Of a stretch of 64,000 nucleotides of DNA, positions 16,635-23,783 are shown piece after piece. Under the pieces are notes generated by a model. That model did no database searches. It saw nothing but the letters and a program-made list of their open reading frames with translations, and was not told the origin of the DNA. Position numbers and translations under genes: made by a program. Every line of letters starts with the position of its first letter. The stretch's first letter is position 1. The DNA is taken from contig NZ_BMKS01000004.1 in assembly GCF_014644455.1 (NCBI RefSeq), positions 1 through 64,000 on the forward strand. The letters are read 5' to 3'. Origin of the DNA: Caldovatus sediminis. GTDB taxonomy: Bacteria > Pseudomonadota > Alphaproteobacteria > Acetobacterales > Acetobacteraceae.

Positions 16635-18095
16635 TCACCGCCCGGCGGGATGGAGCGCGGCGTGCTCCGCGCCCTTCCCGTTGCCGCCGCGGGCGGCCGC
16701 GCGCCGCGCCGCGCTCGCCGCCTGTTCCGCCGCGTCCGCAGCCTGCTTCGCCGCCGCCGCGGCGGCGATCGCCGCGGCGCGCAGCGCCTCCAGCTCGGGC
16801 AGGTCGCGCGGCGCGCCGAGCGCCGGCACCTCGCGCAGCTCCATCCGCCGGATCGCGAAGTGCATCCACGCCAGGCTCACCGCCACGATCGCGAACAGCA
16901 GCATGAAGCAGGAGGTCCAGACGCCGATCAGGTCGTTCATCGCGCCGAAGGCGATCGGCAGGACGAAGCCGCCGAGGCCGCCGATCAGCCCGACGATGCC
17001 GCCGACGGCGCCGACGCGGTTCGGGTAGTAGACCGGGATGTGCTTGTACACGGCCGCCTTGCCGAGGCTCATGAAGAAGCCGAGCGCGAAGGTCAGCACC
17101 GTGAAGGGGATGAAGCCGAGGGCGAGGGTGAACTCGATCGGCCCCTCGATGCCCTGGACCACGTAGCGCGTCGCCGGATAGCTGAGCAGGAAGGTGCAGA
17201 CGAGGGAGCCGATGAAGGTCCAGTACATCACCTTCCGCGCGCCGTACTTGTCGGACAGCGTGCCGCCGAGGATGCGGAAGATCGAGCCCGGCACCGAATA
17301 GGCCGCGCCGAGCAGGCCCGCCGTCACGATGTCGAGGCCGTACACGCCGACGTAGTAGCGCGGCAGCCACAGCGCGAGCGCGACGAAGCCGCCGAAGACG
17401 AAGAAGTAGTAGAGGCTGAAGCGCCAGACCTGGAGGTTGGCGAGCGGCGCCATCATCGCCGAGAACGGCTCCGGCTTCGCGCCCCGCGCGCGCCGCGCCG
17501 CGAGGTCCGGGTCGTCCTTGGTGACGAGGTAGAACACCACCGCCGTCACCAGCAGCCCGAGCGCCCAGAGCTCCGCCACCGCCTTCCAGCCGAACGCCAC
17601 CATCACCACCGGCGCGAGGAACTTCGTCACCGCCGCGCCGACGTTGCCCGCCCCGAAGATGCCGAGCGCCGTGCCCTGCTTCTCCTTCGGGAACCACTTC
17701 GAGACGTAGGCGATGCCGACGGCGAAGGAGCCGCCGGCGATGCCGACGCCGAGCGCGGCGAGCAGGAAGGTCGGGTAGTCGTAGGCGTAGGTGAGCAGAT
17801 AGGTGGCGACGGCCGCCGCCACCATCACGCCCGTGTAGACGATCCGGCCGCCGTACTGGTCGGCCCAGATGCCGAGCACCAGGCGGATCAGGCTGCCCGT
17901 CAGGATCGGCGTGCCGACCAGGAGGCCGAACTGGGTGTCGTTCAGGTCCAGGTCCGCCTTTATCTGCACGCCGATGATGGAAAAGATCGTCCAGACGGCG
18001 AAGCAGACGGTGAAGGCCACCGTGCTCGCCCACAGGGCGCGGGACCGGTCGCCGTCCGCCGGCACCGCCGCTCCGCTTCCAGCCGTCGCGTCCAT
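16635..18095 (-). CDS. narK: NarK1-type nitrate MFS transporter with alanine-rich C-terminal tail
   Basis: A 486-residue nitrate porter, first gene of the nar transcript. Nitrate signatures are GGSFAVGIAYVSKWFPKEKQG and GFFMSLGKAAVYKHIPVYYP. NarK1-class proteins are regarded as nitrate:proton symporters that start nitrate uptake. After the last helix the protein continues for about 55 residues, with an AAAIAAAAAAKQAADAAEQA heptad-like stretch, probably a cytoplasmic amphipathic helix or coiled coil. This is longer than the usual NarK end. The ATG at 18095 (MDATAGSGAAVPADGD) was chosen over an Arg-rich upstream extension. An Fnr-type box is centred about 66 bp upstream of the start. Confidence 0.93.
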   Translation of the reverse strand: MDATAGSGAAVPADGDRSRALWASTVAFTVCFAVWTIFSIIGVQIKADLDLNDTQFGLLVGTPILTGSLIRLVLGIWADQYGGRIVYTGVMVAAAVATYLLTYAYDYPTFLLAALGVGIAGGSFAVGIAYVSKWFPKEKQGTALGIFGAGNVGAAVTKFLAPVVMVAFGWKAVAELWALGLLVTAVVFYLVTKDDPDLAARRARGAKPEPFSAMMAPLANLQVWRFSLYYFFVFGGFVALALWLPRYYVGVYGLDIVTAGLLGAAYSVPGSIFRILGGTLSDKYGARKVMYWTFIGSLVCTFLLSYPATRYVVQGIEGPIEFTLALGFIPFTVLTFALGFFMSLGKAAVYKHIPVYYPNRVGAVGGIVGLIGGLGGFVLPIAFGAMNDLIGVWTSCFMLLFAIVAVSLAWMHFAIRRMELREVPALGAPRDLPELEALRAAAIAAAAAAKQAADAAEQAASAARRAAARGGNGKGAEHAALHPAGR

Positions 18096-18154
18096 CGTCC
18101 CCCTCCGGGCTTCTCGAGGCACGCGACTTCTCCCCCTCACGACCGGCCGATCGG

Positions 18155-18168
18155 TTGATTCACATCAA
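18155..18168 (-). promoter_or_regulatory. Perfect Fnr/Dnr-type box upstream of narK1
   Basis: TTGATTCACATCAA matches the Fnr/Anr/Dnr consensus TTGAT-N4-ATCAA in all ten defined positions. Its centre at 18161.5 is about 66 bp before the narK1 start. If it acts at the classical -41.5 position, transcription would begin near 18120, leaving a ~25-base leader. I see no strong -10 element there. It most likely mediates anaerobic or NO-responsive activation of the nar operon. Confidence 0.85.
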
Positions 18169-18249
18169 CATTGGCGTGGGGGTCGCGAGGAAAATCCGAC
18201 GCAAGCCGAGCCAACGCAAGGCTGACCCCGATCGAAGCCGCGTTTTTTC

Positions 18250-18263
18250 TTGATTCAAATCAA
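18250..18263 (+). promoter_or_regulatory. Second perfect Fnr/Dnr-type box, proximal to the regulator gene
   Basis: TTGATTCAAATCAA again matches TTGAT-N4-ATCAA exactly. Its centre is 18256.5, about 95 bp from the first box. A class II arrangement toward the divergent regulator gene would put its transcription start near 18298, upstream of the GTG at 18315. Autoregulation is therefore likely. If the ATG at 18270 were the real start, the box would instead sit where binding would block transcription. Confidence 0.83.
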
Positions 18264-18314
18264 AGGAAAATGCCTATCCTGCATGCGATACGACGCCCGA
18301 AGACGGAGGGTGCC

Positions 18315-18989
18315 GTGCCGACCACCAGCCGAACCCCGAATCTCGAGCTGCTGCGCCGCAGCCCCTTCTTCGCCACCGCCGGCGAGGCGGCGATGGCGCG
18401 GCTCCTGCGGCCGAGCTTCACCCAGCAGTTGCCGCGCGGCGCCATCCTGTTCGACCAGAACGAGCTGCCGGACTTCGTGCACCTGCTGCTCGCCGGCAGC
18501 GTCGGCCTCAAGGCCGAGGCGGAGGGCGGCACGGCCACCTGTGTCGAGATCTTCGGCCCCGGCGAGCTGTTCCTCGTCCCGGCCGCGGTGCTGAGCCTGC
18601 CCTACCTCGCCTCCGGCCTGGCGCTGACCGATGTCCGCGTGCTGATGATCCCGGCCGAGACCTTCCGCGAGGGTATCGCGCAGGACCCCGCGCTGGCCCG
18701 GGCGACGATCGAGCTGCTGTCGCGCCACTGGCGCCTGATGGTGGACCAGGTGGTGGACCTGAAGCTCCGCCCGGCGGAGCGGCGGGTGGCTCGCTTCCTC
18801 GCGCGCCGCGTGCCGGAGGCGGCCGGCGCCGGCGCGGCCGAGCTGCCCGAGCCGCGCGCGGCGATCGCCGCCCGGCTCGGGATGACGCCGGAGACGCTCT
18901 CCCGCGCCCTCGCGGCGCTGGAGCAGCAGGGGCTGATCCGGCTCTCCGCCCGGCGGGCCGACGTGGTGGACCGGGCCCGGCTGGCGTGA
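18315..18989 (+). CDS. Crp/Fnr-family transcriptional regulator, Dnr/NnrR-like
   Basis: A 224-residue regulator with an N-terminal cyclic-nucleotide-binding-type beta-barrel (about 10-125), a dimerisation helix, and a C-terminal winged helix with a recognition helix in IAARLGMTPETLSRALAALEQ. The N-terminal cysteine set that holds the 4Fe-4S cluster in true FNR is absent, so it resembles the Dnr/NnrR group, which respond to NO. I place the start at GTG 18315 (GGAGGG site 4 bases upstream) because the second box, acting at -41.5, would start mRNA near 18298. ATG 18270 (15 residues longer) is the alternative. It is divergent from the nar operon and probably controls it. Confidence 0.85.
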   Translation: MPTTSRTPNLELLRRSPFFATAGEAAMARLLRPSFTQQLPRGAILFDQNELPDFVHLLLAGSVGLKAEAEGGTATCVEIFGPGELFLVPAAVLSLPYLASGLALTDVRVLMIPAETFREGIAQDPALARATIELLSRHWRLMVDQVVDLKLRPAERRVARFLARRVPEAAGAGAAELPEPRAAIAARLGMTPETLSRALAALEQQGLIRLSARRADVVDRARLA

Positions 18990-18994
18990 GCCGG

Positions 18995-19013
18995 GGCGGC
19001 GCCCGGCGCCGCC
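18995..19013 (+). terminator. Hairpin after the Crp/Fnr regulator gene
   Basis: GGCGGCG and CGCCGCC form a perfect 7-bp stem with a 5-base loop, beginning 5 bases past the regulator's stop codon and followed by TT only. It sits between convergent genes (regulator on plus, enoyl-CoA hydratase on minus) and could serve both. The T-tract is too short for certainty. Confidence 0.4.
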
Positions 19014-19099
19014 TTCGCCGGGCCGCGTCCGCCGCAACGGCCCTGGCCCGTCGGCCGCGGGCGTTCCCCGCTCCCGGCCGCCAGTCCCGGCGATCGGCG

Positions 19100-19882
19100 C
19101 TAGCGCCCCTTGAACACCGGCGGGCGCTTCTCGAGAAAGGCGCGCATCGCTTCCTTCGAGTCCTCGTACTTGCCGAGTTCGGCGGTCATCTCCTGCTCGA
19201 AGCGGTAGCCGTCGCGCAGGCTCGACCACTCGATCGCGTTCAGCCCGTGCTTGGCGAGCCGCGTGGCGACCGGGCTCTTGGAGGCGACCTGGCGCGCCAG
19301 GTCCATCGCCACCTCCATCAGCCGATCCTGCGGCACGCAGGCCTCGACCACGCCGAGGCGGTAGAGCTCCGGCCCCGGCACCCGGTAGCCCGTCAGCATC
19401 ATCCGCCGCGTCAGGGAGTGGCCGAACAGCCGCATCGCATGGCGCCCGCCGCCGAGCAGGCCGACATCCACCTCCGGCAGGCCGAGCACCGCGTTCTCCG
19501 AGCAGACCAGGATGTCGCAGGAGGCGGCGAGGGCGAGGCCGGCGCCGAGCGCCGGACCGTTGATCGCCGCCACGACCGGCTTCCGGCACTCGTAGACGGA
19601 GTGGTAGCACTCGCGCGCGCGGCGCAGGTGCTGCAGCCCGTCGCCGGGCCGGCGCTCGGCCGCCATGGCGACGCGCGCCTTGATGTCGGCGCCGGCGGAG
19701 AAGACGCGGCCCGCGCCGGTCAGCACCGCGCAGCGCACCTCGTCCATCTCCGACAGGCGGTCGAAGGCGAGCGCGACCTCCTCGTTGAATCGGCGGTCCT
19801 GCGCGTTGACCGGCGGGTTGTCCATCGTCACCACCGCGACGTGGTCCTCGATGGCGACGCGGATCACCTTCAGGTCGTCCAT
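19100..19882 (-). CDS. Enoyl-CoA hydratase/isomerase (crotonase) family protein
   Basis: A 260-residue crotonase-fold enzyme, presumably acting on acyl-CoA esters. Oxyanion-hole segments are FSAGADIKA and NGPALGAGLALAASCD, and the usual catalytic-acid region is LGLPEVDVGLLGG. Only the second of the two crotonase glutamates is clearly present, which allows hydratase, isomerase or thioesterase-like chemistry. The C-terminal FLEKRPPVFKGR is typical of enoyl-CoA hydratases. Two in-frame ATGs (19888 and 19882) lie behind GGGGAG. The second is 6 bases from it and preferred. It is divergent from a MaoC hydratase gene, suggesting shared fatty-acid or branched-acid catabolism. Confidence 0.9.
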   Translation of the reverse strand: MDDLKVIRVAIEDHVAVVTMDNPPVNAQDRRFNEEVALAFDRLSEMDEVRCAVLTGAGRVFSAGADIKARVAMAAERRPGDGLQHLRRARECYHSVYECRKPVVAAINGPALGAGLALAASCDILVCSENAVLGLPEVDVGLLGGGRHAMRLFGHSLTRRMMLTGYRVPGPELYRLGVVEACVPQDRLMEVAMDLARQVASKSPVATRLAKHGLNAIEWSSLRDGYRFEQEMTAELGKYEDSKEAMRAFLEKRPPVFKGR

Positions 19883-20019
19883 GGTCATCTCCCCGGATGC
19901 GATGCGGTGCGGGCGGGAGGCTGGGCGCGGGGTCGGGCGCGGTCAAGCGCGGGCGGGGGCTCGACGCGACGGCGCGGCCGGACGAAGCTCGCCCCGTCCG
20001 ACAGCCACGGAGGATGTCC

Positions 20020-20883
20020 ATGATCGATCCGCAACGCCTGCTCGACTGGCGCTTCGAGGAGACCGTCCAGGCCTACAACGAGCGCGACACTACCATCTAC
20101 AACCTCGGCATCGGCCTCGGCGCCGACCCGATGGACGCGGGCCAGCTCCGCTTCGTCACCATCGAGAAGGACCTGCTCGCCTTCCCGACCATGGCCGTGG
20201 TGCTGGCGCGCCCGCCCTCGATCTCGGCCGATCCGCGCAGCGGGATCAACCGCACCATGGTCGTGCACGGCGAGCAGGGGCTGGAGCTGCTGCGCCCCCT
20301 CGCCCCGGCGGGGCGGGTGCGCAGCGCGGCGCGGGTCAGCGCCGTGGTGGACAAGGGGCCGGGCAAGGGCGCGGTCATCTACGTCGAGAGCACGCTGAGC
20401 GACGACGCGTCTGGCGCGCCGATCGCCCGCCTCTGGAGCAGCACCTTCGCCCGCGCCGACGGCGGCTTCGGCGGCAGTTCGGAGGCGCCGCGCACGCCGC
20501 ACCGCATCCCGGAGGGCCGCGCCCCCGACGCGGTCTGCGACCTCCCCACCTTTCCCAACCAGGCGCTGCTCTACCGCCTGAACGGCGACCTCAACCCGCT
20601 GCACTCCGACCCCGCCACGGCGCGCCGCGCCGGGTTCGAGCGGCCGATCCTGCACGGCCTCTGCACCTACGGCGTCTGCGCCCACGCCGTGCTGCGCAGC
20701 TACTGCGGCTACGATCCGGCGCGGCTGCGCGGCTTCGACCTCCGTTTCTCGGCCCCCGTCATCCCCGGCGAGACCATCTCGGTCGAGATGTGGCGCGAGG
20801 GGGAGGTGGTGTCCTTCCGCGCCTTGGTCCGCGCGCGCAACGCCAAGGTGGTGGACAACGGCCGCGCCGTCGTCGCCTCCTAG
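20020..20883 (+). CDS. MaoC-family 2-enoyl-CoA hydratase (MFE2-like)
   Basis: A 287-residue double hot-dog enzyme resembling the hydratase-2 part of peroxisomal multifunctional enzyme type 2. The N-terminal half carries YNLGIGLGADPMD and LRFV, the C-terminal half the catalytic hydratase-2 motif YRLNGDLNPLHSDPATA (Asp and His of the dyad), then GFERPILHGLCTYG. It should hydrate trans-2-enoyl-CoA to (R)-3-hydroxyacyl-CoA. GGAGG directly abuts an ATG at 20014, so the ATG at 20020, 6 bases further, is the better start. It is divergent from the crotonase gene with a 137-bp gap. Confidence 0.92.
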   Translation: MIDPQRLLDWRFEETVQAYNERDTTIYNLGIGLGADPMDAGQLRFVTIEKDLLAFPTMAVVLARPPSISADPRSGINRTMVVHGEQGLELLRPLAPAGRVRSAARVSAVVDKGPGKGAVIYVESTLSDDASGAPIARLWSSTFARADGGFGGSSEAPRTPHRIPEGRAPDAVCDLPTFPNQALLYRLNGDLNPLHSDPATARRAGFERPILHGLCTYGVCAHAVLRSYCGYDPARLRGFDLRFSAPVIPGETISVEMWREGEVVSFRALVRARNAKVVDNGRAVVAS

Positions 20884-21004
20884 GGCCGATCGCGGACGGC
20901 GGAAAGCGGCCGGGAGCGAGAGTCGCCCGCAGCCGCCGGGCGGGGCCGTTGTGGCGGGCGCGGCCCGGCGAGGACGGGGCTGGCGTCCGCCACCCCGCCG
21001 GCCG

Positions 21005-21454
21005 CTACGCCCGCGCCGAGAGCGCGAGCGGCGGGATCCCCTGGCCGGGCGAGGGGCGGCGCGGCGTCCCCCGCGCCTCGTAGCGGCCTGGCCCGGCGGC
21101 ACGCGGGATCGCCACGCCCGCGATGGTCTCGATCACCCGCGACTGGAGCGTGATGGCACGCTCCAGCAGACGCCGGTTCTCCGCGCCCAGCGCCTGGAGC
21201 AGGGCGGCGAGCTGCTCGGCGGCCCGACGATCCTCCGCCGGCGGGATCGCGGCGACCGTGGCGTTGCGCCCCGCCGACGCCTCGCCATCCTGCTTCGCGG
21301 CGGCCGACTGCGCCGCCGCAAAGGCGTTGCACGCCTCCACCTTCGCCGCCGCCAGCGCGGCGGCGCGGCCGAGATCGAGCGCCGCCAGCGCCTCGTTCTC
21401 CGCCCGCAGCGCCTCGGCGAGTCGCCGCCCCGCCAGCATCAGGCCTTCCGTCAC
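21005..21454 (-). CDS. FlgN-like flagellar protein (putative export chaperone)
   Basis: A 149-residue helical protein with LAEALRAENEALAALDLGRA near the start and GAENRRLLERAITLQSRVIE near position 100, the pattern of FlgN-type chaperones that hold hook-associated proteins for export. The last ~30 residues (RYEARGTPRRPSPGQG) look disordered. The GTG at 21454 overlaps the upstream gene's stop as GTGA, so the two are translationally coupled. It is third in flgI - rod-binding gene - this gene. The family call rests on the helix pattern and context. FlgN-like proteins diverge strongly, so this is less certain than its neighbours. Confidence 0.65.
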   Translation of the reverse strand: MTEGLMLAGRRLAEALRAENEALAALDLGRAAALAAAKVEACNAFAAAQSAAAKQDGEASAGRNATVAAIPPAEDRRAAEQLAALLQALGAENRRLLERAITLQSRVIETIAGVAIPRAAGPGRYEARGTPRRPSPGQGIPPLALSARA

Positions 21455-21798
21455 GTGCCTCCTCCCTCCCGCACGCGCGGCGGCGTCCCTGCCGCCGCGC
21501 CATCCTCCTGGGCGCGCAGCAGCGCGCGCTGCACCATCCCGGCGATGCCGAGGCCGCCCGCCCGCGCGATCGCCGCGGCATAGGCGTCGACCAGCATCGG
21601 CCGCCACTGCGCCTCGCCGGCGCCGCCGCCGAAGGGGCTGCGCGCGGCGTCCACGGTCGCGAAGATCGGCTGCAGCAAGGCCCCGAGCGCCTGGGCCTCG
21701 AACGCGCGGGCGGCGCGGCGCAGCGCCTCTTCCGTCGCCGGCGGTCGCGCCTGAGGCGGGGCGGCGCCGGGCGGGGCGCTCCGCGGCACTGGCGTCAT
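21451..21798 (-). CDS. flgJ: Rod-binding protein (FlgJ N-terminal domain only)
   Basis: A 115-residue homologue of the FlgJ N-terminal rod-binding domain: ARAFEAQALGALLQPIFATV, SPFGGGAGEAQWRPMLVDAY, then AIARAGGLGIAGMVQRALL. It caps the growing flagellar rod in the periplasm. The C-terminal muramidase domain of enteric FlgJ is missing, as is usual in alphaproteobacteria, so peptidoglycan cutting must come from another protein. The start overlaps the flgI stop as ATGA and the end overlaps the next gene as GTGA, giving a tightly coupled trio. Confidence 0.85.
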   Translation of the reverse strand: MTPVPRSAPPGAAPPQARPPATEEALRRAARAFEAQALGALLQPIFATVDAARSPFGGGAGEAQWRPMLVDAYAAAIARAGGLGIAGMVQRALLRAQEDGAAAGTPPRVREGGGT

Positions 21799-22961
21799 CG
21801 CAGCTCGAGCTCCGCCTGCAGCGCGCCTGCCGCCTTGATCGCCTGGAGGATGGTGATCAGGTCGCGTGGCCCGACGCCGAGGCTGTTCAGGCCGCGCACC
21901 AGCTCCTGCAGGGTGACGCCGCCGCGCAGCACCCCCATCCGCCGCTCGCCCTGGTCGTCCACCTCGATCTGGGTGCGCGGCACCACCACGGTCTCGCCGC
22001 GCGCGAACGGGAGGGGCTGCGCGACCTCCGGCGTCTCGGTGATGCGGATCGTCAGGTTGCCCTGAGCGATCGCGACGGTGCTGACCCGCACGTCCGCGCC
22101 CATCACGATGGTGCCCGAGGCCTCGTCGATCACCACCCGCGCCGGCTGGTCCGGCGTCACCCGAAGCTGCTCGATCTGCGCCAGGAATGACGCCGGGTCG
22201 CGCCCGCCGAGCGCCAGCGCCACCGTGCGCGGATCGGTCGCGTTCGCCACCGGTCCGCCGGCGGCGCGGTTGATCGCCGCGGCGATGCGGCGGGCGGTGG
22301 TGAAGTCCGGATTGCGCAGGGCGAGGCGCAGCGCCTCGCGCCCGGCGAGGCGGTAAGGCACCTCGCGCTCGACGATCCCGCCGTTGGCGATGCGCCCGGC
22401 GGTCGGCACGCCGCGCGTGACCGAGGCGGCGATGCCGCGTGCCGCGATCGCCCCGGTCGCGACCGTGCCCTGCGCCACCGCATAGACCTCTCCGTCGGCG
22501 CCGAGCAGCGGCGTGACGAGAAGCGTCCCGCCGGTGAGGTTGGTCGCGTCCCCGAGCGCCGAGACGGCGACGTCGATCCGGCTGCCCGGCCGGGCGAAGG
22601 CGGGCAGGTTCGCGGTGACCATCACCGCCGCGACGTTCTTCGTCTCGAGCCGCGCCTCGTGGTCGCGCGTGTTAACGCCGAGCCGCTCCAGCATCCCGAT
22701 CAGCGTCTGGCGGGTGAAGATCGCGGTGCGCAGGCGGTCGCCGGTGCCGTTCAGGCCGACCACCAGGCCGTAGCCGACGAGCTGGTTGTCGCGCACCCCC
22801 TCGACGTCGGCGATGTCCTTGATCCGCACCTCGACCGCCTCCGCCGGGCCGGCCAGGCCGAGGGCCGCGGCCAGGACGGTGGCCAACAGGCGGCGCACCG
22901 GGGCGCGCCTCGCCCCGCCGCGGCGTCTCGTCTTCGTCCTTGCGCAAGCAATTGTCGCCAC
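21795..22961 (-). CDS. flgI: Flagellar basal body P-ring protein FlgI
   Basis: A 388-residue P-ring subunit, the periplasmic bushing of the flagellar motor. Diagnostic segments are RIKDIADVEGVRDNQLVGYG, VVGLNGTGDRLRT, ALGDATNLTGGTLLVTPL and the C-terminal LQELVRGLNSLGVGPRDLI. A signal peptide (LLATVLAAALGLAGPAEA) ends near residue 40 after a basic stretch. I chose GTG 22961 because GGAGGAGGG lies 4 bases upstream. The frame is open to 23069, but that extension is Arg-rich. It is first of the coupled flgI-flgJ-flgN-like unit and divergent from fliX. Confidence 0.96.
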   Translation of the reverse strand: MATIACARTKTRRRGGARRAPVRRLLATVLAAALGLAGPAEAVEVRIKDIADVEGVRDNQLVGYGLVVGLNGTGDRLRTAIFTRQTLIGMLERLGVNTRDHEARLETKNVAAVMVTANLPAFARPGSRIDVAVSALGDATNLTGGTLLVTPLLGADGEVYAVAQGTVATGAIAARGIAASVTRGVPTAGRIANGGIVEREVPYRLAGREALRLALRNPDFTTARRIAAAINRAAGGPVANATDPRTVALALGGRDPASFLAQIEQLRVTPDQPARVVIDEASGTIVMGADVRVSTVAIAQGNLTIRITETPEVAQPLPFARGETVVVPRTQIEVDDQGERRMGVLRGGVTLQELVRGLNSLGVGPRDLITILQAIKAAGALQAELELR

Positions 22962-23161
22962 ACTGCCCTCCTCCTGCCGCCAGCGCTTTCGCCCGGCGCC
23001 GCGGCGCCGGGCGGCACGGGGGCGAAGCGGCGGCGGCAGCCGGGGGACCCGGTGCAACGCGCATGCCACCGATACGCCCGGGCGCGCCGGGAAGACCCTG
23101 CCGGGGCCGGCAAGGCCTGCCCGCCAGACCGGCAGGAAGGCACGGATGGAGGAGGAGGAGC

Positions 23162-23659
23162 ATGGATACGGCGGGGCGCATGCGCGGAGCCGGTGCGCCG
23201 ATCGCAGCGGGCGGCACGGCGCCGCAGCGGGCCATCCTGCCGGGACGCGGCCGCGCCCCGGGCGGTGCGGCGTTCCGGCCGGCCCTCGGCGACGCCGGGT
23301 CCGCCCGGCGCCCGGCGGCGCCTGCCGCGGCGGCCGGGATCGGCGGGCCGGCCGCCCTGCTGGCGTTGCAGGAGGTGGGCGCGGCCGTCGCGCCGGTGGC
23401 CTCCGCCGACATCGCGGCGGAGCGCGACCGCCGGGCGCGCCGCCGCGGCGCCGAACTGCTCGGGGCCCTGCGCGCCCTCCAGCTCGCCCTGCTCGAGGCG
23501 GCGGCGGCCGATGCCGCTCGCCTGGCCGAGCTCGCTGCCCTTGCCGGGGCCGAGGAGGCGGCCGACCCCGTGCTACGGGAGGCGATCGCGGCGATCGTCC
23601 TGCGCGCCCGGGTGGAACTCGCCCGCCGTCCCCTCCGGCCGGTCGCGCCGTGCGGCTGA
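23162..23659 (+). CDS. fliX: Flagellar assembly regulator FliX
   Basis: A 165-residue protein whose C-terminal half matches FliX: GPAALLALQEVG, RRARRRGAELLGALRALQLA and DPVLREAIAAIVLRARVELA. In Caulobacter, FliX works with the sigma54 activator FlbD to couple late flagellar gene expression to basal-body assembly. The N-terminal ~55 residues are Gly/Ala/Pro-rich and probably disordered. The ATG at 23162 follows a GGAGGAGGAGGA stretch. It is divergent from flgI with a 200-bp gap and lies upstream of dksA. No flbD gene is in the window. Confidence 0.85.
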   Translation: MDTAGRMRGAGAPIAAGGTAPQRAILPGRGRAPGGAAFRPALGDAGSARRPAAPAAAAGIGGPAALLALQEVGAAVAPVASADIAAERDRRARRRGAELLGALRALQLALLEAAAADAARLAELAALAGAEEAADPVLREAIAAIVLRARVELARRPLRPVAPCG

Positions 23660-23697
23660 AAAGCGCGCGCGATCAACCGTTTGCTTCCGGATCCCCC

Positions 23698-23727
23698 TTG
23701 GCGGCTTCTGTGCGCTGACTGTATGGT
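23698..23727 (+). promoter_or_regulatory. dksA: Candidate sigma70-type promoter for dksA
   Basis: TTGGCG (23698-23703) and TATGGT (23722-23727) are separated by 18 bases, upstream of the dksA start. Transcription would begin near 23734, giving a leader of about 50 bases. The hexamers are imperfect and the call is by eye. Confidence 0.4.
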
Positions 23728-23783
23728 CCGCGCGCCTTCGGAACCGGTCCGTCACGGTGTCGCCGGGGGCGGGGGATCGTCGA

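Noticed and set aside
11479-18033. A 2184-codon open frame running through narG, narK2 and narK1 on the minus strand
   Set aside because: Only the first 3.7 kb from the stop encodes NarG. The rest is an Arg/Gly/Pro-rich shadow over the two narK genes, which are clear in another frame. It is not a giant fusion protein.
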